From Clostridia bacterium (GTDB taxonomy: Bacteria; Bacillota; Clostridia; Christensenellales; CAG-917), in assembly GCA_017500745.1 (NCBI GenBank), contig JAFVYE010000016.1, positions 1 through 6,800 on the forward strand: a DNA stretch of 6,800 bases, given 5' to 3'. The position numbers and the translations under genes were made by a program. The notes below the pieces were generated by a model. It saw only the letters and a program-made list of their open reading frames with translations, had not been told where the DNA came from and searched no databases. Numbering within the stretch: position 1 is the stretch's first letter; each line of letters starts with the position of its first letter. Of this stretch, positions 1-5,065 are shown piece after piece.

Positions 1-1
1 G

Positions 2-121
2 AGCTACACCCGCACTTTCAACTTGCCAAAAGGCAAAATTGCACTCAATGAATGCTTGAAAATATTAGCACATCAAACAACCATTGTCAACGATTTGAGG
101 AAAAGTGATGAAAAAAATTAA
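2..121 (+). CDS. Possible 3' end of an unidentified plus-strand gene (5' end outside window)
   Basis: Frame 2 of the plus strand is open from the window edge for 39 codons and ends at TAA (119-121). The other two plus frames close earlier (TGA near 49-57). The tail reads SYTRTFNLPKGKIALNECL, then ends in a charged stretch ...VNDLRKSDEKN, a plausible soluble C-terminus. No family can be recognised from so short a piece. It would be co-directional with the small gene starting at 182, separated by 60 bp of A/T-rich sequence with no clear terminator, so the two could share a transcript. The only support is an open frame and a reasonable composition; it could be a chance frame. Confidence 0.35.
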   Translation, partial: SYTRTFNLPKGKIALNECLKILAHQTTIVNDLRKSDEKN

Positions 122-181
122 TCAAAAGATTATTTTTGAATTTTATACCCAAAAGTTTGCATACTAACATTGGAGGTGTAT

Positions 182-367
182 ATGAACAAGAAAAACAAAA
201 AACAGGCAAAACGATCAACAAATATGGCTGCACTTGCTGACGGAAACATGGGAGCAACAATGCAAAGCGCACTCTATGATCCCAACGGTAGCTGGACAGG
301 CAACCCTTATATGGGTATAGTTGCACCAGAAATGTTTGAACCAGAGCAAGACGCAGATGATCTTTGA
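182..367 (+). CDS. Small unrecognised protein, 61 aa, basic N-terminus and acidic tail
   Basis: This is a 61-residue protein. The start is fixed by a perfect GGAGG (172-176) placed 5 nt before ATG 182; the in-frame TTG at 170 overlaps that ribosome binding site and is not the start. The N-terminus is strongly basic (MNKKNKKQAKR), the middle is small and polar (ALADGNMGATMQSALYD), then comes a Gly/Trp/Pro-containing segment (DPNGSWTGNPYMG), and the protein ends in an acidic tail (EPEQDADDL). There is no signal peptide, membrane helix or cysteine. I have a vague memory of short clostridial proteins with a similar D-x-x-G-S-W-T-G core and QDADDL-like ending, but cannot name a family or function. 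The strong ribosome binding site and a terminator about 80 bp downstream argue for a real expressed gene. It converges on the flavoprotein gene. No convincing promoter is visible between 122 and 171. Confidence 0.72.
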   Translation: MNKKNKKQAKRSTNMAALADGNMGATMQSALYDPNGSWTGNPYMGIVAPEMFEPEQDADDL

Positions 368-378
368 TTAAATTGATG

Positions 379-394
379 CACGTATCGTGTTTTA
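379..394 (+). repeat. Short dyad repeat, copy 1
   Basis: The 16-nt sequence CACGTATCGTGTTTTA is identical to 574-589 and matches 411-426 at 13 of 16 positions. Its core is a small dyad (CACG, 3-nt loop TAT, CGTG) followed by TTTT. It lies 11 bp after the stop of the small plus-strand gene. The stem is too short to be a strong terminator on its own. It may be a decayed terminator or a protein-binding dyad; the function is unknown. Confidence 0.6.
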
Positions 395-406
395 TAATTG
401 CAAAAT

Positions 407-426
407 AAAACACCTTTCGTGTTTTT
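407..426 (+). repeat. Short dyad repeat, divergent copy, with a longer A/T stem
   Basis: AAAACAC (407-413), loop CTTTC, GTGTTTT (419-425) forms a 7-bp perfect stem followed by T's. Positions 411-426 align with the 16-nt repeats at 379 and 574 with three substitutions. It resembles a weak intrinsic terminator on the plus strand, behind the small gene. On its own the stem is A/T-rich and only moderately stable. Confidence 0.5.
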
Positions 427-443
427 AATTCTTAGAATAATAC

Positions 444-486
444 AAAAAACGGGCAGTGCATAAAGTTGCACTGCCCTTTAATTTTG
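444..486. terminator. Strong bidirectional intrinsic terminator between convergent genes
   Basis: A perfect 10-bp stem GGGCAGTGCA (451-460) / TGCACTGCCC (467-476) with a 6-nt loop TAAAGT. On the plus strand it is followed by TTTAATTTT (477-485); on the minus strand the flanking A6 at 444-449 becomes a U-tract. It can therefore end both the small plus-strand gene (stop at 367) and the minus-strand flavoprotein gene (stop at 587). Confidence 0.92.
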
Positions 487-573
487 TTTAAAATTCATTA
501 ATATATGTAATTTTTGGGGTATTTTGTCCGAAAATCAATGGGTTTTGAGCTATTGACCCTCTCTTGAGCCATA

Positions 574-589
574 CACGTATCGTGTTTTA
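574..589 (+). repeat. Short dyad repeat, copy 2, overlapping the flavoprotein stop codon
   Basis: Exact second copy of the 16-nt sequence at 379-394, 195 bp away. Here the dyad extends by one base pair (ACACG-TAT-CGTGT, 573-585). The last three bases (587-589, TTA) are the complement of the flavoprotein gene's TAA stop. Identity does not continue into the flanks. Confidence 0.6.
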
Positions 590-1936
590 ATCCAAAATTT
601 TCTTATACGGCATAAGCATGCCTTCCTCCATCATATTGGGCATCTTTTTGTTGATTGCCTTTGAGCGCATCAGCTTGCCTACAAGCTTCATTGCAATCAT
701 TGTGCCACGCTTCTTTTGGGGGAAATCAAGCATATCGTGCTTTTTGTAGTAGTCATAGTCCAGCTTCATGATGCCACGCATGATCCATATCATATCACGA
801 AATATGCGCATGCCTCCCACCTCATAGAAGTTTTTGTAAGGTGTAACTTTGTTGCCAAGGGCATACGTGAGTTTTGCCACCATATTTTCTATGTCTTTGA
901 CAGTTGCGTTTTGGTCTGACACCACACCACAATTGAGATTGCCACCCACAGCCGACTTGGCTTCAACGTAGGTTTTGAGGTTTGACTCACCATCATAGTT
1001 GCCGCTGACAAGATACGCCGTTGGCTGACCTGCCGTGACAGGACGATGTCCATTGACAAACTGTCTGTCGTAATATGCTTTGAAGGTTGATGAAATGGTG
1101 TGCATGACAGTTTCAAACGCCATGACAACTGCATCTGCCTTGTTGATTTTGTCATTGAGCAAATCGCTGAATCCGTCCTTGATGACGCAAACACCTGTTT
1201 GAGCGCATTTGAGGCATCCTCTGCAACCACTCTTTGGACCTTGACTTTTCAAATCAATAACCTCAACGTCATACGGACACAAATTGACAAAATCTGTTAT
1301 CATGCCCGTAAGACTGTTGTTGTCTGTGTTGTCTGTGACCACAATGATCTTTTTGCCATCTCTTTTTGTCACCGGCTCTGCTGTGGGCAGATAGGTGTTG
1401 TGGGTTGTTTCTGCAAGCGCCGACTTTTCATAGACGTCGTTGTTGACACGATAAATGACGTAATCCCACCAATTTTTGAAATGAGCACGCAGGTCGTCAT
1501 TGAGCAAGTCGTCCATGTCTGCAGAATAGCCGTCCACGTATTTTCCATCAAGGTGTTGCACCACGTCCTTTACGGCTTGGTGGGCTGTGACGTCATAAAA
1601 GCGCTTGGACGTTGTCAGCTGTACAACGTACTTGTCTGTCAATTTGACCCCGTTAGAATCAAGAATTTCAAAAAATTTGTGCAGTTGCGATGGGGCAAGA
1701 AACGTGTAAACAGGATATGCAAAAATCAGCATATCTGCCTCTGCAATTTTGTCCAACACGGCTTGGAGCTTGTCAAAATTTGAATATGAATAAACATTTT
1801 TGCCCACGTTTATATAGTCAAAATCAAAGCCGTTGTCAAGATGATCTCGGGCTGAAATTTTTTCAAGATACTTGGCGTATTGCAAAGTGACACTATACTC
1901 CCCCTTGGGGCTTCCGTTCAAAACAAGTACTTTCAT
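587..1936 (-). CDS. Tandem-flavodoxin NAD(P)H-dependent oxidoreductase / iron-sulfur flavoprotein
   Basis: A 449-residue cytoplasmic protein with two flavodoxin-like folds. Domain 1 (about 1-165) opens with VLVLNGSPKGEYSVT, the FMN-phosphate loop of NADPH-dependent FMN reductases, and has the YPVYTFLAPSQL segment at 74-85. Domain 2 starts near 196 (KKIIVVTDNTDN) and carries C238-x2-C241-x2-C244-x5-C250, matching the CX2CX2CX4-7C pattern that binds a [4Fe-4S] cluster in iron-sulfur flavoproteins of the Methanosarcina ISF type. It then has SSTFKAYYDR (282-291). The C-terminal extension (GGMRIFRD 374-381, DFPQKK 404-409) resembles what I recall of a known family of about 450-residue clostridial oxidoreductases, so the fusion looks ancestral rather than recent. 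It probably transfers electrons through FMN and the cluster; substrate and partner are unknown. ATG 1936 is preceded by AAGGA (1948-1944) with a 7-nt gap. The gene has its own sigma-A promoter and ends at the terminator at 444-486. Confidence 0.9.
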   Translation of the reverse strand: MKVLVLNGSPKGEYSVTLQYAKYLEKISARDHLDNGFDFDYINVGKNVYSYSNFDKLQAVLDKIAEADMLIFAYPVYTFLAPSQLHKFFEILDSNGVKLTDKYVVQLTTSKRFYDVTAHQAVKDVVQHLDGKYVDGYSADMDDLLNDDLRAHFKNWWDYVIYRVNNDVYEKSALAETTHNTYLPTAEPVTKRDGKKIIVVTDNTDNNSLTGMITDFVNLCPYDVEVIDLKSQGPKSGCRGCLKCAQTGVCVIKDGFSDLLNDKINKADAVVMAFETVMHTISSTFKAYYDRQFVNGHRPVTAGQPTAYLVSGNYDGESNLKTYVEAKSAVGGNLNCGVVSDQNATVKDIENMVAKLTYALGNKVTPYKNFYEVGGMRIFRDMIWIMRGIMKLDYDYYKKHDMLDFPQKKRGTMIAMKLVGKLMRSKAINKKMPNMMEEGMLMPYKKILD

Positions 1937-1974
1937 TTGTCCGTCCTTTTTGAGATGTGATACTTGATGAACAT

Positions 1975-2003
1975 ATTATATCAAAAGATGCCAAATTTGT
2001 AAA
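1975..2003 (-). promoter_or_regulatory. Sigma-A-type promoter of the flavoprotein gene
   Basis: On the minus strand a -35 TTTACA (2003-1998) and a perfect -10 TATAAT (1980-1975) are separated by exactly 17 bp. Transcription would begin near 1968, leaving a leader of about 30 nt with the AAGGA ribosome binding site before ATG 1936. The promoter starts within about 10 bp of the end of the spoIVA terminator, so the gene is probably expressed independently of sporulation. Confidence 0.85.
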
Positions 2004-2009
2004 TAGGAT

Positions 2010-2037
2010 AAAAATCAACCACGCAAAGCGTGGTTGA
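2010..2037 (-). terminator. Intrinsic terminator of spoIVA
   Basis: Read on the minus strand, a perfect 10-bp stem TCAACCACGC (2037-2028) / GCGTGGTTGA (2024-2015) encloses a 3-nt TTT loop and runs into TTTTT (2014-2010). It lies about 42 bp after the spoIVA stop and separates spoIVA from the flavoprotein promoter. Confidence 0.9.
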
Positions 2038-2078
2038 GTGTTTGTGCAAACAACTGCTTGTCTGCAAACGGTGGTAGC

Positions 2079-3557
2079 TTACAAAAGGATGCAGATCACT
2101 CCGCCTTTGCCCTCGTTGACAATTCTGCCAAGAGTCTTTTTGAGCTTGACTTCTGCCTCTGCCGGCACCGCAGTCAGTTTGCTACGTATGCCGTCTGCCA
2201 CAAGGGAGGACAAGGACCTTCCAAAGATGTTTGTGTCCCAAATGGCCTGCTTGTTGTCGTCAAAGTCCTCAAGCATGCCTTTGACAAGCTCCTCGCTCTG
2301 TTGCTCGGTGCCCACAATGGGGCTTACTTCTGTTTCCACGTCCACTTGCATTATGTGCAAGGATGGGGCGGACGCACGAAGTTTGACACCATATTGTTGT
2401 CCTTGACGGATGATTTCGGGCTCTCCAAGCACCATATCATCAATGCTTGGGGCAACTATGCCATAGCCAACAGACTGCACTTGGTCAAGAGCATCCAAAA
2501 TTTTGGCGGTTTTTTCACGACCTCTTGCCATGTCTCGGACAGCAACGTAAAGGTCATATTCATCATCCATTTCCATGCCACATTCACGATTGAGGACACC
2601 GATGAAAACCTCATCTTTGGGGGCGATTGTTGCGGTGATTTTTCCTTTGCCTGCGTCAAGGTCAATTGAGGCGGGAGTGCTCCAATATTCTGCATCTTCA
2701 AAGTGGGGGTCAAGGTCCTTATAGTCACGCATTTTGACAAGATCATCTCCGTAAGATTTTGCTCTTTCTATAAGTTCTTTGACAACGTAGTTGTCAAGTG
2801 GCAAAGCTTGCACCCATTTGGGTATTACAAAATCAACTGTTTTTACTCCAAATTCAAGGAGAATGCTCTCCATGATTTCTCCTATGTCGTTTTCATCCAT
2901 TTCAAGTGCGTTTTTGATGATGACCGGCACCGAATATTTGCCTTCAAGTTCTTCTTTGAGTTGATGAGCACGAGGGTTGTTTTCATCTTCTACATTGAGG
3001 ACAATGACAAAGGGCTTGCCCGTGGATTTGAGCTCTGCAATGTCCTTTTCCTCGGCGGGTTCATAGTCCTCACGCTTTATGTGACTGAAACTGCCGTCTG
3101 TGGTGATGGCAAGTGCAATTGTGCTGTGGTCACGTATGACCTTGTCCGTGCCGATTTCTGCTGCTTGCTTGAAGGGCATCTCCTCATCGCTCCAAGGAGT
3201 GCGCACCATTCTGTCCTTGCCATCCTCATCGCCACCAATGGCTCCATCAACCAAATATCCAACACAATCTATGAGGCGCATTTTTGCATGAATATTGTCG
3301 CCAAACGACACTCTAACCGCCTCGTTTGGCACAAACTTGGGCTGGGTTGTCATGATTGTTTTGCCATCTGCAGACTGGGGAAGCTCATCAATTGTGCGCT
3401 GTCTTGCGTCAGGATTGTCAATGTTGTTGAGCGCAATTTGGCTCATAAATTGTTTGATAAAAGTGGATTTGCCCGTCCTCACCGGACCGACAACTCCAAC
3501 ATACACTTCTCCGCCGGTGCGGGTTGCTATGTCACGGTAAAGGTCAAATTTGTCCAT
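2079..3557 (-). CDS. spoIVA: SpoIVA, spore coat morphogenetic ATPase
   Basis: SpoIVA polymerises, using ATP, on the forespore outer surface and forms the basement layer to which the coat attaches, working with SpoVM; it is also needed for cortex formation. The protein aligns from memory along its whole length with Bacillus subtilis SpoIVA. From the start chosen here it is 492 residues, the same as the B. subtilis protein. Key residues fall at the same numbers: Walker A GPVRTGKST (24-32, Lys30), the T70/T71 pair in MTTQPKF, and Asp97 of the Walker B-like LIDCVGY. The C-terminal region has the family hallmarks EPEIIRQGQQYGVKL, IVGTEQQSEELV, NIFGRSLSSLV and a hydrophobic end (GGVICILL). ATG 3557 is chosen because GGAGGA (3567-3562) sits 4 nt before it; an in-frame ATG at 3569 overlaps that ribosome binding site and would add only MEDF. 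A sigma-E-type promoter lies just upstream and a terminator downstream, so the gene is monocistronic. Confidence 0.97.
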   Translation of the reverse strand: MDKFDLYRDIATRTGGEVYVGVVGPVRTGKSTFIKQFMSQIALNNIDNPDARQRTIDELPQSADGKTIMTTQPKFVPNEAVRVSFGDNIHAKMRLIDCVGYLVDGAIGGDEDGKDRMVRTPWSDEEMPFKQAAEIGTDKVIRDHSTIALAITTDGSFSHIKREDYEPAEEKDIAELKSTGKPFVIVLNVEDENNPRAHQLKEELEGKYSVPVIIKNALEMDENDIGEIMESILLEFGVKTVDFVIPKWVQALPLDNYVVKELIERAKSYGDDLVKMRDYKDLDPHFEDAEYWSTPASIDLDAGKGKITATIAPKDEVFIGVLNRECGMEMDDEYDLYVAVRDMARGREKTAKILDALDQVQSVGYGIVAPSIDDMVLGEPEIIRQGQQYGVKLRASAPSLHIMQVDVETEVSPIVGTEQQSEELVKGMLEDFDDNKQAIWDTNIFGRSLSSLVADGIRSKLTAVPAEAEVKLKKTLGRIVNEGKGGVICILL

Positions 3558-3581
3558 AAAGTCCTCCATTTTTCTTTGTAC

Positions 3582-3611
3582 ACTCTATGCCTCAAAATCC
3601 CCCACTATGAC
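3582..3611 (-). promoter_or_regulatory. Sigma-E-type (mother-cell sporulation) promoter of spoIVA
   Basis: On the minus strand, GTCATAGT (3611-3604), a 14-bp spacer, then CATAGAGT (3589-3582). This compares with the sigma-E consensus of roughly GTCATATT and CATACAAT with about 14 bp between them: 7 of 8 and 6 of 8 positions match. Transcription would start near 3575, about 8 nt before the GGAGGA ribosome binding site. B. subtilis spoIVA is known to be transcribed by sigma-E in the mother cell, so both motif and context agree. Sigma-K has a similar -10 but a different -35. Confidence 0.82.
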
Positions 3612-3644
3612 AAAAAAATAAAAACGCCACTTTCGTAGCGTTTT
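3611..3644 (-). terminator. Intrinsic terminator of the DUF512-der-aminotransferase operon
   Basis: Minus-strand hairpin with AACGCTAC (3642-3635), a GAAA tetraloop (GNRA type) and GTGGCGTT (3630-3623), one G-U pair, followed by TTTATTTTTTT (3622-3612). The plus-strand version has a C-A mismatch at the same place, so the fold favours the minus strand, although T's also follow it on the plus strand (3641-3650). It begins about 25 bp after the aminotransferase stop. Confidence 0.9.
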
Positions 3645-3668
3645 GTTTTTGTATCAGTATTTTATTTG

Positions 3669-4961
3669 TCATGCTCTTGCATCAAAATGATATATCTTTT
3701 TGAGGACAAGTTCCATACGTGCTTGCTTGATTGCGCTGATTAAGACATCCACTGCGTAGTCCATCTCATCAAGGGTGGGCACAGAGGGTGCAATGCGGAT
3801 GTTTTCATCAAGGTCGTCAATATGATAGGGGAAGGATGATCCTGCAGGAGTGAATTTGACACCTGCTTCTGCTGACAGTTCTACCACTCGTTTTGCGCAA
3901 GTTTTGACGTCAAGAGAGATGAAGTATCCTCCACGAGGTTTGCTCCAATTGACGTAATTGTCCCCTTCAAACTCCTGAGTCATCTTTTCATCAAAAAGCT
4001 TAAATTTGGGGCGCAAAATCTCTGCATGCTTCCTCATAATCTCCTTGATGTGTGACAGGTTTTTGAGGAAGTTGACGTGCATTACTTGGTTGATTTTGTT
4101 GGGACCAATGGTCTTGAAAAACAGCTCGTGCGCAATGGCCTCAACGTTGGATTGAGATGAGGCAAAGCAAGCAAGACCACTGCCAGCAAAAGTAATCTTT
4201 GAAGTGGATGAAAAGGCGTACACTCTGTCAAGGGTGCCTGCCTTGCGTGCCACGTCAAAGATGTTTTTGAGGCGATCGCCATCATCATAGAGATCATGCG
4301 CAAGGTAGGCGTTGTCCCAGAATATGCGGAAGTCATCCGCCGCCGTCTTCATTGTGGCAAGACGCTCCACAACCTTGTCTGAATAGGTTATGCCAGATGG
4401 ATTGCTATATTTTGGGACGCACCAAATGCCTTTGACGGAGTCATCGTCACGGACTATGCTTTCTATGAGATTCATATCGGGGCCGTCTGCGCGCATACGC
4501 ACGGCAATCATCTCAATGCCAAAGTGCTCGCATATTGAAAAGTGTCTGTCGTAACCGGGGGTTAGGCAGATGAATTTGACCTTTTTAAGCTTGTTCCAAG
4601 GAGTTGAGCCAAGGACGCCAAACTGCATGGCAAACTGCACCACGGTGTACATGAGGTCAAGTGAACTGCCGTCTGCAACGATGACCTCATCCTCTTTGCA
4701 ACCCATAAGGTTGGCATACAATTCTCTTGCAGATTTGATGCCCAAAAGTTGACCATAGTTGCGTGCGTCAACACCATCTTCAACATAGTTGTAGGTGCCT
4801 GCGTTTTCAAGCATGGGCATGCTGACAGCCAGCTGTGCACTTTCAGGGCGTCCTCTTGTCATGTCAACGGATATCCCTCTCTTTTGCACTTGCTTGAACG
4901 CTTTGCGCTCATTGTCAAGCATCTTTATGAGTTCATTTTGACTGAATTGTGCATAATCCAT
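3669..4961 (-). CDS. PLP-dependent aminotransferase, subgroup 1c aspartate aminotransferase type
   Basis: A 430-residue fold-type I aminotransferase. The N-terminal DMTRGRPESAQL (33-44) is the signature I associate with the Asp_aminotransf (PF12897) group that includes Corynebacterium glutamicum AspT, and the length fits that group. Catalytic features are visible: phosphate-binding DGSSLD (97-102), Asn187 in YSNPSG, Asp216 (pyridine-N contact) and Tyr219 in FWDNAY, the Schiff-base lysine Lys255 in SSTSKITFAGSG, and the substrate-carboxylate Arg389 in NIRIAPS. It probably transfers the amino group between aspartate (or alanine) and 2-oxoglutarate in the cytoplasm; the precise substrate cannot be read from the sequence. 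ATG 4961 is preceded by GAGGAA (4976-4971), which lies in the last two sense codons of the frameshift-corrected der reading frame. That frame stops 6 bp before this start, suggesting translational coupling. The gene is last in the operon, followed by a terminator. Confidence 0.9.
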   Translation of the reverse strand: MDYAQFSQNELIKMLDNERKAFKQVQKRGISVDMTRGRPESAQLAVSMPMLENAGTYNYVEDGVDARNYGQLLGIKSARELYANLMGCKEDEVIVADGSSLDLMYTVVQFAMQFGVLGSTPWNKLKKVKFICLTPGYDRHFSICEHFGIEMIAVRMRADGPDMNLIESIVRDDDSVKGIWCVPKYSNPSGITYSDKVVERLATMKTAADDFRIFWDNAYLAHDLYDDGDRLKNIFDVARKAGTLDRVYAFSSTSKITFAGSGLACFASSQSNVEAIAHELFFKTIGPNKINQVMHVNFLKNLSHIKEIMRKHAEILRPKFKLFDEKMTQEFEGDNYVNWSKPRGGYFISLDVKTCAKRVVELSAEAGVKFTPAGSSFPYHIDDLDENIRIAPSVPTLDEMDYAVDVLISAIKQARMELVLKKIYHFDARA

Positions 4962-4967
4962 AAGCCA

Positions 4968-5065
4968 TTATTCCTCGCTGTTCTTCCTTATCAGTATACG
5001 AATGGGAGTGCCTTTGAAGTCAAAACTTTTGCGAAGTGCGTTTTCTATGTAGCGTTTGTAGCTGA
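4968..5065 (-). pseudogene. der: Frameshifted C-terminal tail of der (32 codons)
   Basis: Read one frame away from the upstream der sequence, this stretch encodes the missing end of the Der KH-like domain: after ...NDPELMH it gives FSYKRYIENALRKSF, then DFKGTPIRILIRKNSEE and TAA (4970-4968). Family members normally continue NDPELMHFSY...GTPI(R/K)I, so the tail is well conserved. Adding one T (one A in the plus-strand AA at 5065-5066) joins both parts into a 439-residue protein, close to the 436 residues of B. subtilis Der. The stop of this frame precedes the aminotransferase start by 6 bp. Confidence 0.88.

Noticed and set aside
160..167. CATACTAA resembling a sigma-E/K or sigma-A -10 before the small gene (with TTGAAT at 136-141)
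   Set aside because: Transcription would start near 172-174, inside the GGAGG ribosome binding site, leaving no leader; the spacing makes it unlikely.
87..413. Minus-strand frame of 108 codons covering the small gene
   Set aside because: It runs antisense through the small gene, which has a far better ribosome binding site. Its product is a hydrophobic, aromatic-rich shadow translation.
1100..1783. Open plus-strand frame of about 227 codons opposite the flavoprotein gene
   Set aside because: Cys- and Val-rich shadow of a gene with clear flavodoxin and cysteine motifs; no family resemblance.
3558..3569. Upstream in-frame ATG for spoIVA adding MEDF
   Set aside because: Its codons contain the GGAGGA that serves the next ATG at 3557, and the shorter protein matches the family length exactly.
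2703..3638. Long open plus-strand frame of about 311 codons opposite spoIVA
   Set aside because: It is antisense to a fully conserved spoIVA and crosses its promoter and part of the operon terminator. The amino-acid makeup (many Phe, Cys, His) is typical of a shadow frame.
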